Shown: positions 25,801-34,921, numbered from the stretch's first letter. The stretch is 38,310 nt of DNA from RGIG4576 sp964536025 (GCA_964536025.1 CAZHXA010000021.1:1-38310); one strand, 5' to 3'. Notes: generated from the sequence alone by a model not told the origin. A program made the numbers and translations.

Positions 25801-27406
25801 ATATGGAAAATTTAGCACATTGAATATGTACGGTGATATTTTCGTTGAAGATTTAAAAGTAAAATTGGATTATACCAATGTTTATTATTGGGCGACCGAT
25901 TCAGTGAAAATAATTCCCGGATTGATTTCTTTTAAGGACATACAATTAAAAGACAAATATGGCAACACAGCTCTGCTATCAGGATACGTTTCACATGAAG
26001 ATTTCCATAATGCCAAATTTAGATTTGACGTAACCGATGCTAAAGAATTGTTATGTTATGACATACCCAACAAACAAGCCGATAATTGGTATGGTACTGT
26101 TTTTGGGTCAGGCTCGGCTTTTGTTAATGGAGAACCGGGACTTGTAGCTATTGATGTACACATGAGAACAGCCGCTAACAGTAAATTTTTCTTTGAGTTG
26201 TCCGACACCGAAGATGCCGTAGAATATGACTTCATCACATTCACCGACAAAAGAAGAGAAAATATTGAAGCCGAAATATTAGCCAATAGAAGCATACATG
26301 AACAAATATTAAGCAACTTCGAGAATAAGAACAAACAAGAAGACTCTAAAACTCGAATAATTATCAATATTGATGCCGATATTAATAATTTAGGGCAATT
26401 GGTCCTAATAATGGACCCGGTAGGTGGCGACAAAATAAAAGCTAATGGTAGCGGTTCGCTTATAATGAAATACGATAGTAACGAAGACTTGTTCATGCAA
26501 GGTAAATACACACTTGAAAAAGGAACTTACAATTTCACATTGCAAGACATTATCGTAAAAGACTTTATCATAAAAGAAGGTAGTGATATAGCTTTTGAAG
26601 GAAATCCTTATGATGCAAAAATCAATATTTCGGCAGTTTACCCATTAAATGCAAATCTATTGGATCTTGATGAATCGTTTGCTACCGACAAAGAGTTCAA
26701 CAGAACCACCGTTCCTGTGCATGCATTATTGAATGTATCAGGTTCAATAGCACAACCGGCTATTTCATTTGATATGGAGTTCCCTACACTATCAAGCGAT
26801 GCTTATCGCAAGGTAAAAAGTATTGTAAGCACCGATGACATGATGAATCGTCAAATTATTTACTTATTGGCATTAAATAGATTCTACACTCCCGAATATA
26901 TGGGTGGCAACAATCGTAACAACGAATTAGCTTCGGTGGCATCCTCTACTATTTCATCTCAGTTGTCAAACATGCTGGGAGAAATAAGCGATAAATGGAG
27001 TATTTCACCTAATTTCAAGAGTGATAAAGGCGATTTTTCTGATGTTGAAGTAAATCTTGCCCTATCAAGCCAATTACTTAACAACCGACTTTTATTGAAT
27101 GGTAACTTTGGATATAGAGATAAAATGGTTTCTGCCAACAATTCCAATTTCATAGGTGATTTTGACATAGAATATTTATTAAACAAAACAGGAAATATAA
27201 GACTTAAAGCTTACAATCATTTCAACGACCAAAACTATTATGTTAAAAATGCGTTGACAACGCAAGGTGTAGGCGTAGTTTTCAAATATGATTTCGATAA
27301 ATGGTTTGATTTCTCACGAAAGAAAAAAACTAAAAAAAATAGTAAGAACGATACTATAATACAATCTACGAAAAACGAAATTGACCGAATGATTTTTTTA
27401 AAATAA
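22829..27406 (+). CDS. tamB: TamB-family translocation/assembly protein
   Basis: A very large envelope protein of about 1525 aa (AsmA/TamB/DUF490 type) that is anchored in the inner membrane and spans the periplasm, helping outer-membrane protein assembly or lipid transport. One membrane helix near residues 13-36 (VIIAGIAVFVTFFVTLYLFL) is followed by TKVNIHSISIAPFNQLVLNNV, typical of the TamB start, then long beta-repeat sequence, and the C-terminal DUF490 region with GKYTLEKGTYNFTLQDIIVKDF and MNRQIIYLLALNRFYTPEY. ATG 22829 is chosen, because the frame's earlier TTG (22820) lies 4 nt from the -7 element. The DUF4421 gene begins immediately after the stop, so the two are coupled. Confidence 0.92.
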   Translation: MKSVLYNIYRVLRTVIIAGIAVFVTFFVTLYLFLLIPNVQNHIKSTAEEELSSFLNTKVNIHSISIAPFNQLVLNNVVISDKKNLPLLSVEKLGAGVSLYNLATRGRLVFTYAELIGLDGIVYKETTTHHTNIQFIIDLLSPKDKNQAPKKFDLSIYNIVLRKSSLKYDILNEPQPVNGKFNKNHIQLNDLRADISLPKLKNNDFFIKIKRLSFNENNGFVLKNLSINTLINDSSITVSDFKVELPESRFETEDFTFSFNSLKTLGSELNDINININTYDSYVTLQDLSPFVPELSKFNEPIYIKTIIQGSMKDLIIPELVAKTKDELCLVSLNGTFKNLDNRDSLTVDIPNLYIKAQANEVNRLIANVSSLSGQAKAIISNARNIVIDGALSGTLAKALFRGKVHTSSGNLTLNGTFSNNKHTHRIGFYGKAHSSNINIGTLLGKNELLGETAFNMEIDGFKTGKFVNAYLKGAVDYFDFKGYRYHDITADCTVNKSEFNGLLSVNDENISLELNGSAVEQGDSSQIDMNLNVNKFNPAKVNLFTKYPNHSLSFKVNATSQGNKINNLNGDIKIEDLKFVDNNDNGIKLDNLHIKANNKSVPNNIEITSEILNGKLSGLYNFDNIVPYFKNIISNALPALLHETDIKCDSNKFYNNFDYILKIESNDKTNNILSFFKSPVTLLYPITISGGLNELSNSFNMKIDAPYLAQKNKLIEQSLITINVDSINNNIYLKARTIMPTKKGKMSLNFAGNGGNNTIATDFAWKIDRKADFHGNVNMSVALGRVNETNSLMTTLKVNPTTMVFNDTTWYVHDSKIGFYNNTLRVDNFKVSCDKQFLSINGRTSLNEDDILSLELNDINLDYIFETLQINNVTFGGSATGKILASEVMTKAPKLKTERFFVKNMSYNETLLGDADINSFWDNEKQAIAIQANISQPNKGKSVVDGEIFPLNDSLRFDFNAEKLKVGFMKPFMAAFTSDLDGFASGNACLYGKFSTLNMYGDIFVEDLKVKLDYTNVYYWATDSVKIIPGLISFKDIQLKDKYGNTALLSGYVSHEDFHNAKFRFDVTDAKELLCYDIPNKQADNWYGTVFGSGSAFVNGEPGLVAIDVHMRTAANSKFFFELSDTEDAVEYDFITFTDKRRENIEAEILANRSIHEQILSNFENKNKQEDSKTRIIINIDADINNLGQLVLIMDPVGGDKIKANGSGSLIMKYDSNEDLFMQGKYTLEKGTYNFTLQDIIVKDFIIKEGSDIAFEGNPYDAKINISAVYPLNANLLDLDESFATDKEFNRTTVPVHALLNVSGSIAQPAISFDMEFPTLSSDAYRKVKSIVSTDDMMNRQIIYLLALNRFYTPEYMGGNNRNNELASVASSTISSQLSNMLGEISDKWSISPNFKSDKGDFSDVEVNLALSSQLLNNRLLLNGNFGYRDKMVSANNSNFIGDFDIEYLLNKTGNIRLKAYNHFNDQNYYVKNALTTQGVGVVFKYDFDKWFDFSRKKKTKKNSKNDTIIQSTKNEIDRMIFLK

Positions 27407-28618
27407 ATGATTATTCTGCGAAAATATATAATATTATTTGTTTTACTTACATTGCCCCAATTTATTGCCAATGCAAGCAATGATGATATTGTGGGCGATA
27501 CCATAAGACAAAGTAAAATTGAAAAATGGTACAACGACATTTGGGAATTCAGACGTCTTGCATCCGACTCTGTCGCAGTAGATTCTTTTAAAACTAAATA
27601 CGGTCACAACTTTTGGAAACTTGCGGCTTTAAGTGGTAAACTTGATTTAAAAGATAAAAGCGTTAAATATCCGAGATTTATAAAATTTGCGGTAGATGTT
27701 TATAATTGGGGTGACAAAACATTCAATTCTTACGATACCGCTTATGTTGTTGGTACAGGAAAACGATGGAAATTACAATTAAAAAACGATAATTGGCTTA
27801 ATACCTATGATTTAAAAATCCCCCATAGTATTCACATAGGTATGGCATCCAATATTGCTCCCAATATTGGTGCATATATTTCATATATGGCACTCAGTTT
27901 GGGATATTCGATGAACATAGACAATTTGCTAGCAGGCGAGCCTGTTAAACATAAGCGATTTGAAGCCAATTTCAGCTGTGCATTGGTTGCTTTTGATTTA
28001 TTTTATTCCAAAAATACGGGGAATACTATGATTACAAAATTAGGCGATAATTATAAAAACTTCAACTTATTCAAAGCTGATTATGAGTTTTCCGGTTTAC
28101 TACTTGAATCATATGGCTTAGACATGTATTACTTTTTCAATAACCGAAAATACTCACAAGGAGCTGCCTATTCTTATTCAAAATATCAAAAGAAAAGTGC
28201 AGGGTCTTTCATAAGTGGATTAACTCTCTCAAAACAAAACATTAAAATTGATTTCAATACGTTACCTCCTGAAATCATCAACAATTTACCATTGGAACAC
28301 CGTAATTATCATATTTATTATAACGACTACTGTGTAATGTTGGGATATGGATATAACTGGGCGTTCAAAAAAAATTGGTTATATAATATAACCTTTATCC
28401 CTTGCGTGGGATTTAATCATAGTTTAGACGACACGCAAATATCTGAAAAAGATTTATTTTCATTTAATATAAAAACCAAAATGGCATTGGTATATAACCA
28501 TAATAATTTTTTTTATAGTATAACCGGAAAATACGATGGACATTTCTATCGTAACAGCAAATATCTATTTGTTAATTCTTATGTAAATTTGGCATTTGTT
28601 GCCGGTTTTAGATTTTAA
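27407..28618 (+). CDS. DUF4421 family outer-membrane-type protein
   Basis: A 403-residue exported protein with signal peptide (MIILRKYIILFVLLTLPQFIANA). The mature part is rich in alternating aromatic/polar strands and ends in a C-terminal FVAGFRF, as outer-membrane beta-barrels do. It matches the Bacteroidota family DUF4421 (segments KFAVDVYNWGDKTFNSYDTAYV and LSLGYSMNIDNLLAGEPVKHKRFE). Function is unknown. ATG 27407 directly follows the TAA of tamB, so translation is coupled. That pairing makes it a candidate partner or client of TamB. tsaD follows after 29 nt. Confidence 0.82.
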   Translation: MIILRKYIILFVLLTLPQFIANASNDDIVGDTIRQSKIEKWYNDIWEFRRLASDSVAVDSFKTKYGHNFWKLAALSGKLDLKDKSVKYPRFIKFAVDVYNWGDKTFNSYDTAYVVGTGKRWKLQLKNDNWLNTYDLKIPHSIHIGMASNIAPNIGAYISYMALSLGYSMNIDNLLAGEPVKHKRFEANFSCALVAFDLFYSKNTGNTMITKLGDNYKNFNLFKADYEFSGLLLESYGLDMYYFFNNRKYSQGAAYSYSKYQKKSAGSFISGLTLSKQNIKIDFNTLPPEIINNLPLEHRNYHIYYNDYCVMLGYGYNWAFKKNWLYNITFIPCVGFNHSLDDTQISEKDLFSFNIKTKMALVYNHNNFFYSITGKYDGHFYRNSKYLFVNSYVNLAFVAGFRF

Positions 28619-28647
28619 ACAAAAAAGAACTTTAACAACACATAAAT

Positions 28648-29664
28648 ATGAGCGTAATAATATTGGGTATAGAGTCGTCTTGCGACGACACATCGGCAGC
28701 TATTCTTAAAGACGGAATCATGCTGTCTAATGTTATTGCAAGTCAAAAAGTGCATGAATCTTATGGCGGAGTTGTTCCTGAACTTGCGTCACGAGCTCAC
28801 CAACAAAATATAGTACCGGTGGTTTCAGAAGCCATAAAGCAAGCCGGGATAAAAAAAGAAGACATTAACGGCATAGCGTTTACAAGAGGACCCGGTTTAT
28901 TGGGCTCGCTATTAGTAGGAACCTCCTTTGCTAAAGGTATGTCATTAGCACTTAACATTCCTTTACTTGATGTAAATCATTTACATGGACATGTTTTATC
29001 TCATTTTATAAAAGAAGATGAAAACACCGAAGTTCCTCAATTTCCTTATTTATGTTTATTGGTATCGGGGGGCAATTCGCAAATCATCAAAGTTAATTCG
29101 CCATCCGACATGGAAGTGCTGGGACAAACTATTGACGATGCTGCAGGTGAAGCATTCGACAAATGTGCAAAAGTGATGGGATTACCCTATCCTGGTGGAC
29201 CTTACATAGATAAATTGGCGGCTGAAGGAGATGAAAAAAGATTCAAATTCAGCAAGCCACACATTCAAGGGTTTGATTATAGTTTCAGTGGACTTAAGAC
29301 GTCGTTCTTATACACATTACGCGATGAAATGAAGTTAAATCCCAATTTTGTAGAAGAAAACAAAGCCGATTTGGCAGCTTCTTTGCAAAAAACCATCATT
29401 GACATATTGATGGACAAATTTTCCAAAGCTATTAAAGAAACCGGCATCAAAACTGTTGCAATAGGAGGCGGAGTTTCGGCTAATTCAGGAGTAAGAAATG
29501 CCGTTGCCGAATACTGTTCTCACCGAAATATTAAAGCATTCATTCCAAAGCGTTCGTTTACAACCGATAACGCAGCAATGATTGCTATTGCAGGATATTT
29601 TAAATACTTAAACAAAGATTTCTGCGATATAAATTTACCTCCTTTTGCACGCGTTACTGTTTAA
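28648..29664 (+). CDS. tsaD: tRNA t6A threonylcarbamoyltransferase
   Basis: Transfers threonylcarbamoyl to A37 of ANN-decoding tRNAs with TsaB and TsaE. The 338-residue protein shows GIESSCDDTSAAI at residues 7-19, GGVVPELASRAHQQN near 40-54, the metal site HLHGH at 111-115, the loop SGGNSQI near 139-145, DDAAGEAFDKCAKVMGLPYPGG near 162-183 and the late GGGVSANSG motif. It lies between the DUF4421 gene (29 nt) and cinA (14 nt), probably in one transcript. tsaB and tsaE are not in the window. Confidence 0.97.
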   Translation: MSVIILGIESSCDDTSAAILKDGIMLSNVIASQKVHESYGGVVPELASRAHQQNIVPVVSEAIKQAGIKKEDINGIAFTRGPGLLGSLLVGTSFAKGMSLALNIPLLDVNHLHGHVLSHFIKEDENTEVPQFPYLCLLVSGGNSQIIKVNSPSDMEVLGQTIDDAAGEAFDKCAKVMGLPYPGGPYIDKLAAEGDEKRFKFSKPHIQGFDYSFSGLKTSFLYTLRDEMKLNPNFVEENKADLAASLQKTIIDILMDKFSKAIKETGIKTVAIGGGVSANSGVRNAVAEYCSHRNIKAFIPKRSFTTDNAAMIAIAGYFKYLNKDFCDINLPPFARVTV

Positions 29665-29678
29665 ATAATACACATAGC

Positions 29679-30920
29679 ATGAATGTTTCAATTATAGTAA
29701 TAGGAGATGAACTTTTAATCGGACAGGTTACAGATACCAATTCCGGCTGGATTGCTCGTCATCTAAATCCAGTAGGTTGGAATGTTAAAAGCGTAAAAGT
29801 CATATCCGATAATGGAAATGAAATCAAGAAAGCTATCGAACAGGCTTTTCTTGAAACCGATATTGTGCTTACGACAGGAGGACTCGGACCTACAAAAGAT
29901 GATATTACAAAACAAACGCTTTGCCAATATTTTGGAGGTGAATTGATTCTTGATAAAGCTACTCTTAAAAATGTGGAAGAAGTGGTTTCAAAGCGACATC
30001 TATCAATGAATCCATTGAACGAAGCTCAAGCTCTGATTCCTACTTCATGTCGAGTAATACAAAATAAAGTTGGAACGGCTCCTATCATGTGGTTTGAAAA
30101 AAATCAAAAAGTACTCGTTGCCATGCCCGGAGTACCATTTGAAACCGAAACTATGATGGAACGCGAGGTAATTCCTCAATTATTAAAACATTTTGCAGGC
30201 AACGACCATATAGAACATAGGACTTTCATTGTAATAGGCTATGCCGAATCTGCTTTAGCAATAAAACTTGATGAATTTGAACGTGAAATGCCCAATTATA
30301 TTCACCTTGCATATTTGCCTAAACCGGGAATCGTCAGATTACGCTTAACAGGAACATCTACGGATGCCGAACGCTTAAAAAATGATATGTTAATGTTGAG
30401 CAACAAACTTGACAACATATTAGGCAATGCAATTGTAAGCCATGAAGATAAACCTATATCGGCTATATTGGGTGACAAATTAAGAGAAAAACAACTCTCA
30501 CTCGCTACTGCAGAGAGTTGCACCGGTGGTAATATTGCACATCAAATAACATCAATAGCCGGTAGCTCCGACTATTTTCTTGGTAGCATAGTTTCTTATA
30601 CCAACGAAATAAAACATAACCTATTAAACGTTCCTCAAAACATATTGAATGAATGTGGAGCGGTAAGCGAACCCGTTGTAAGACAAATGGCAATGGGTGT
30701 GTGTGATTTACTGGGAAGCGATTGTGCTATGGCGACTTCCGGAATTGCCGGACCTGGAGGCGGCAGTGATTTAAAACCTGTGGGAACAGTATGGATGGCT
30801 ACTAAAGTGGGAGAGAAAACCATCAGCGTATGTAAACACTTTCCCGGCTCGAGAGACAGAGTAATAGACCGCACAACGACCGAAGTGCAAATAATGATGC
30901 TTAAATTGCTTTGTGAATAA
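29679..30920 (+). CDS. cinA: CinA-family nicotinamide-nucleotide amidase
   Basis: A 413-residue two-domain protein of NAD salvage. The N-terminal COG1058/MoaB-like domain has IVIGDELLIGQVTDTNSGWI at 6-25, TTGGLGPTKDDIT near 65-77 and AMPGVPFETETMM. The C-terminal PncC amidase domain has TAESCTGGNIAHQITSIAGSS near 277-297 and ATSGIAGPGGG near 353-363. These recycle nicotinamide mononucleotide, with the N-terminal domain acting as an ADP-ribose pyrophosphatase in studied members. It follows tsaD by 14 nt and precedes the acyltransferase by 15 nt. Confidence 0.95.
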   Translation: MNVSIIVIGDELLIGQVTDTNSGWIARHLNPVGWNVKSVKVISDNGNEIKKAIEQAFLETDIVLTTGGLGPTKDDITKQTLCQYFGGELILDKATLKNVEEVVSKRHLSMNPLNEAQALIPTSCRVIQNKVGTAPIMWFEKNQKVLVAMPGVPFETETMMEREVIPQLLKHFAGNDHIEHRTFIVIGYAESALAIKLDEFEREMPNYIHLAYLPKPGIVRLRLTGTSTDAERLKNDMLMLSNKLDNILGNAIVSHEDKPISAILGDKLREKQLSLATAESCTGGNIAHQITSIAGSSDYFLGSIVSYTNEIKHNLLNVPQNILNECGAVSEPVVRQMAMGVCDLLGSDCAMATSGIAGPGGGSDLKPVGTVWMATKVGEKTISVCKHFPGSRDRVIDRTTTEVQIMMLKLLCE

Positions 30921-30935
30921 CATTCAAGTAAATCA

Positions 30936-31970
30936 ATGGAACACTCCAACGAGAAAAAACGAATAGAATATTTCGACCTCATGAAAGGCGTATGTATAGT
31001 CTTGGTCGTAATAAGCCACTGTTACGAAGAAATCGGGATTAGGTTGGAATGTTCAAGCATGTGGAGCATGCTTGAACATCTTCGCATGCCTTTATATTTT
31101 TTCTTGTCTGGCATGTTTTTCAAAGAATATTCATGTTTTATTGATTTTGTAATAAGAAAAATCAATAAACTTATAATCCCTTTCTTATTTTTTTCTCTTA
31201 TAACAGTTATACCAAAACTGATTTCCGGAGAAATTCCTATTGAACTGATTCCTATTAAAAAGCACTTCACTTGGATGATAAAATTCGGGGGGTATCTGTG
31301 GTTTTTAAGAGCCTTGTTTTTTTCCAACATACTATACTACATATTTCATAAATATACAAAGCAACTCAACATTTACAAACAAACATGTATCATATTATTT
31401 TTTACAGCTATAGGTTGGTGGATTAATTCATATATTCCATTTGAGGGCAACTACCGGGAAACACACACCTATTTAACCAATATTGTAACATCTTTTTTGG
31501 TTTTGCCTTTCTTTTTTGTTGCTACAAATTTAAGAAAACACTTATTGAATATTCAAAGCCTTAACAAGCTAACTCTAAGTTGCATTTTTACTTGTTCTCT
31601 GCTTATATGTTACATAACATCAAGAGGCGGAGTTTATCTTATAAATGCCAAAATAGAGAATAATATAATACCTTTTTATATTGCTGCATTTTCGGCTATA
31701 ACTTGTGTGTGGTGTATTTGTGTTACAATAAAACGATTGTTCTATTTCTCATATTTAGGCAGATATTCCATAATCGTATATCTCACACACATTCCAATAA
31801 TGCAATTTATCGTTTATAAACACTTAACAGCTTCATTAGGGTGGCTCTCTTTCTTTGTGATGCTATTAATGCCGGTAATGATATGGTTTTTCAACAAATA
31901 TTTTCCGCATTTTGTTGCACAACGCGATTTATTGACTTTTAATAATGGTAAAATATCCTTTGCAAAGTAA
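30936..31970 (+). CDS. Acyltransferase family 3 membrane protein
   Basis: A 344-residue integral membrane protein of the acyltransferase-3/OafA/NodX type with about ten membrane spans. The N-terminal signature RIEYFDLMKGVCIVLVVISHCYEE contains the conserved histidine, followed by LRMPLYFFLSGMFFK, and a late GRYSIIVYLTHIPIMQF typical of the family's end. Relatives transfer acetyl or other acyl groups to surface polysaccharide, LPS or secondary metabolites. The target here is unknown, since no polysaccharide genes are adjacent. The early coding region contains a perfect 13-bp inverted repeat (31049-31079). Transcription is probably from the cinA side. Confidence 0.85.
   Translation: MEHSNEKKRIEYFDLMKGVCIVLVVISHCYEEIGIRLECSSMWSMLEHLRMPLYFFLSGMFFKEYSCFIDFVIRKINKLIIPFLFFSLITVIPKLISGEIPIELIPIKKHFTWMIKFGGYLWFLRALFFSNILYYIFHKYTKQLNIYKQTCIILFFTAIGWWINSYIPFEGNYRETHTYLTNIVTSFLVLPFFFVATNLRKHLLNIQSLNKLTLSCIFTCSLLICYITSRGGVYLINAKIENNIIPFYIAAFSAITCVWCICVTIKRLFYFSYLGRYSIIVYLTHIPIMQFIVYKHLTASLGWLSFFVMLLMPVMIWFFNKYFPHFVAQRDLLTFNNGKISFAK
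31049..31079. repeat. Perfect 13-bp inverted repeat inside the acyltransferase gene
   Basis: ATGTTCAAGCATG (31049-31061) and its exact complement (31067-31079) flank a 5-nt loop TGGAG. In mRNA this is a very stable hairpin over codons of the first 50 residues (CSSMWSMLEH). No T tract follows. Confidence 0.8.
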
Positions 31971-32051
31971 AATTTAAAACGGCAACAAGTACTTTTCGGA
32001 AAATATGTTGTAATTTCGCTTTTGTAATAATATAACGAAAGCGTTTATAAC

Positions 32052-34853
32052 ATGAATGATAATAAACTTTTTTTGCTGGATGCTTATGCTTTGATTTACA
32101 GAGCTTATTATGCTCTTATCAACGCTCCAAGAATGACAAGCAAAGGATTCAGCACTTCGGCTATTTATGGATTTGTAAATACTCTGCAAGACATATTAAA
32201 ACGAGAAAAACCTACACACATTGCAGTTTGCTTCGACCCCCCGGGTCCCACGTTTCGTCATGATGTTTTTGATGGATATAAAGCGGAACGTCCTCCAACA
32301 CCAGAAGACATACGTCTTTCTATTCCTTATATTAAACGCATTCTTGACGCATATCACATTCCGGTTATGGAAGTTATGGGTTATGAAGCTGATGATGTAA
32401 TAGGCACCCTCGCTAAAAAAGCTCAAACCAACGGATTTACATGTTATATGATGACTCCGGATAAAGACTTCGGGCAAATCGTAGATGAACATATTTATCA
32501 ATATAAGCCGGGCAAACATGGAGCCGAATTTGAAGTTTTAGGAGTAAACGAAATATGCGAAGGATATGGATTTGAAACACCTCTTCAAGTTATTGATTAT
32601 CTTGCACTAATGGGAGATAAAGTTGATAATATTCCAGGATGTCCTGGCGTAGGGAAAGTTACAGCTCAAAAACTTATAAAACAATTTGGAACAGTTGAAG
32701 GATTGCTTGAGCACACCAATGATTTGAAAGGTGCAATAAAAGCAAAAGTAGAAGAAAACGCTGAACAAATTCGTTTCTCAAAATTTCTTGCTACTATTAA
32801 AACTGATGTACCTATCGATTTTGATGAACAATTATTAAGAAGAAAAGAGCCCGATTTGAATTCTCTTCATGAAATTTTTAATGAATTGGAATTCCGCACA
32901 TTAATAAATCGTATAATAGGACCTGATTTTTCTCCTAAACCAATTGTAAAGCAAGAAACTAAAGCCGACTCGCTACAAACTTCACTATTTGATTGCACAG
33001 AGCCTAAAAACGATGAAACAAAACAAGAAATTAAGTTGTCAACAATTAACACAGAAAAACACCGATATGATATTATCGACAATCCTGTTTTGATTCAAAA
33101 ATTGGCTGACAAATTAAAAACGGTGAACGAATATGGCGTGTGCTTGATTACTTCAGGACAAAACAACATTGACCAGCGAATTATCGGCATAGGATTATCG
33201 GCAATGAAGTCGGTTGCTGCATATATACCTATCCCAGTAGAACCTATAAAACGAAAAGAATTCATTTCGGCAATTAAACCGATATTCGATAATAAACAGG
33301 CTACTGTCGTAAGTGCAGATATTAAACATGACATTCTGGCTCTTGAAAACGATGATATAAATATCTCAAAGCCATATTTTGATACAACAATAGCACATTA
33401 CCTCATTCAACCCGAGAACAACCACGATGTTGAAAGATTGGCTTCTGCTTTTTTCAACTATGAATGTATTCCGTTTAATTCTCTTATTGAAAATGATGGG
33501 AAAAACCGCATAAAACGTGATATTTCCAATGTACCAATAGATTCATTAAAAGACTACGCTTGCGAACAAGCCGATATCGTATTACGTTTAAAACCGGTTC
33601 TTCTATCAAAAATAAAAGAACTCGGAATGATAGATTTATTGGAAAATGTAGAGTTCCCTCTTATTGAAGTGCTTGCCGATATGGAAAAAAAAGGCGTAAG
33701 ACTTAATGAATCGGTTTTGAATGATTACAAATCGGTTTTAATAGAACAAGTGCTACATTTAGAAAAGGAAATATATGAACTTGCCGGAATAGAATTCAAT
33801 ATTTCTTCTCCTGCACAAGTAGGAGAAGTACTTTTTGAACGTTTAAAAATAGATGAGAAAGCTAAAAAGACTAAAAGCGGAAAATATTCCACATCAGAAG
33901 ATATTCTTCAGAACTTGAAAAGCAAAAATCCTATTGTAGAAAAAATATTGGATGTAAGAGGTCTTAAAAAGTTGCTATCAACTTACGTTGAAGCTCTGCC
34001 ACAACTTATAAATCCTCTAACAGGACGCATACACACAACTTACAATCAAGCTGTAACTGCAACAGGTAGATTATCATCGACTAATCCTAATATGCAAAAT
34101 ATTCCTGTAAGAAGCGATGAAGGTAGAGAAGTGAGAAGAGCATTCATTCCCGCCGATGGAAATTTATTCTTCTCAGCCGACTATTCTCAAATCGAATTAC
34201 GCCTTGTTGCCGATTTAAGTGGTGATGAAACTATGATAAATGCTTTTAATAATGGTGATGACATTCACCTAATTACAGCATCACGCATTTATCACGAACC
34301 TCTTGAAAATGTTACACCAGACCAAAGAAGAAAGGCAAAAACCGCCAATTTCGGAATACTTTACGGCATTTCGGTCTTTGGTCTTGCTCAACGTTTGGAA
34401 ATACCCAGAGCAGAAGCAAAAATGCTTATTGATGGATACTTCGAAATGTTCCCCAAAGTACATGAATTCATGAATAAAGCTATAGAACAAGCTCGAGAGG
34501 ATAAATATGTTTCAACATTTTTAGGTAGACGACGTATGTTACCGGATATTACGTCTCGCAATCCTGTAGTTCGCGGTTTTTCTGAACGAAATGCAATTAA
34601 TGCTCCTGTACAAGGTGGTGCTGCCGACATTATAAAGATTGCAATGGTACGTATTTTTGACCGTTTCAAAAAAGAAGGGTTAAAATCAAAGATGATTATG
34701 CAAGTACATGACGAATTAAATTTCGATGTCGTTCCTGCTGAACTTGAACAAGTTAAAATGATTGTATTACATGAAATGAAACATGCTTATTCCGGTCGTG
34801 TTACCATGATTCCTTCTTATGGAGTGGCTTCAAATTGGCTTGAAGCACATTAA
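32052..34853 (+). CDS. polA: DNA polymerase I
   Basis: A 933-residue repair and Okazaki-fragment polymerase. The 5'-3' exonuclease/FEN domain (about 1-290) is intact, with FLLDAYALIYRAYYA, CFDPPGPTFRHD, GYEADDVIGTLA, TPDKDF and MGDKVDNIPGCPGVGKVTA. The middle 3'-5' exonuclease fold (about 335-520) is present, but its catalytic site is degraded: the DxE pair is replaced in YGVCLITSGQ (361-370) and the last motif reads YACEQAD with Q506 where E. coli Asp501 lies; D427 is kept. Polymerase motifs A (DYSQIELRLVADLSGDETM), B (RRKAKTANFGILYGIS) and C (MQVHDELNFDV) are complete. It is therefore likely active but non-proofreading. Confidence 0.96.
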   Translation: MNDNKLFLLDAYALIYRAYYALINAPRMTSKGFSTSAIYGFVNTLQDILKREKPTHIAVCFDPPGPTFRHDVFDGYKAERPPTPEDIRLSIPYIKRILDAYHIPVMEVMGYEADDVIGTLAKKAQTNGFTCYMMTPDKDFGQIVDEHIYQYKPGKHGAEFEVLGVNEICEGYGFETPLQVIDYLALMGDKVDNIPGCPGVGKVTAQKLIKQFGTVEGLLEHTNDLKGAIKAKVEENAEQIRFSKFLATIKTDVPIDFDEQLLRRKEPDLNSLHEIFNELEFRTLINRIIGPDFSPKPIVKQETKADSLQTSLFDCTEPKNDETKQEIKLSTINTEKHRYDIIDNPVLIQKLADKLKTVNEYGVCLITSGQNNIDQRIIGIGLSAMKSVAAYIPIPVEPIKRKEFISAIKPIFDNKQATVVSADIKHDILALENDDINISKPYFDTTIAHYLIQPENNHDVERLASAFFNYECIPFNSLIENDGKNRIKRDISNVPIDSLKDYACEQADIVLRLKPVLLSKIKELGMIDLLENVEFPLIEVLADMEKKGVRLNESVLNDYKSVLIEQVLHLEKEIYELAGIEFNISSPAQVGEVLFERLKIDEKAKKTKSGKYSTSEDILQNLKSKNPIVEKILDVRGLKKLLSTYVEALPQLINPLTGRIHTTYNQAVTATGRLSSTNPNMQNIPVRSDEGREVRRAFIPADGNLFFSADYSQIELRLVADLSGDETMINAFNNGDDIHLITASRIYHEPLENVTPDQRRKAKTANFGILYGISVFGLAQRLEIPRAEAKMLIDGYFEMFPKVHEFMNKAIEQAREDKYVSTFLGRRRMLPDITSRNPVVRGFSERNAINAPVQGGAADIIKIAMVRIFDRFKKEGLKSKMIMQVHDELNFDVVPAELEQVKMIVLHEMKHAYSGRVTMIPSYGVASNWLEAH

Positions 34854-34855
34854 AC

Positions 34856-34921
34856 AAAAAAAAATTGGTTATCTCACGACAACCAACCTTAATTAACCTT
34901 AAATCTAATACCATGAAAAAC
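34856..34921 (-). ncRNA. Candidate small RNA past polA
   Basis: On the minus strand a good promoter (34928-34957) is followed by about 65 nt that end in a 9-bp hairpin (34878-34886 with 34865-34873, one G-U pair) with a GTGA tetraloop and nine T (34864-34856). Expected start is about 34921 and end about 34856, next to the polA stop codon. There is no sizeable open frame inside. The body around GGTATTAGATTTAAGGTTA resembles, from memory, a sequence recurring in Bacteroidota intergenic regions, but that has not been checked. Confidence 0.55.

Noticed and set aside
34865..34886. Hairpin right after polA as the polA terminator
   Set aside because: On the plus strand the run of A precedes the stem and no T run follows. 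The T run is on the minus strand, so the hairpin ends a leftward transcript.
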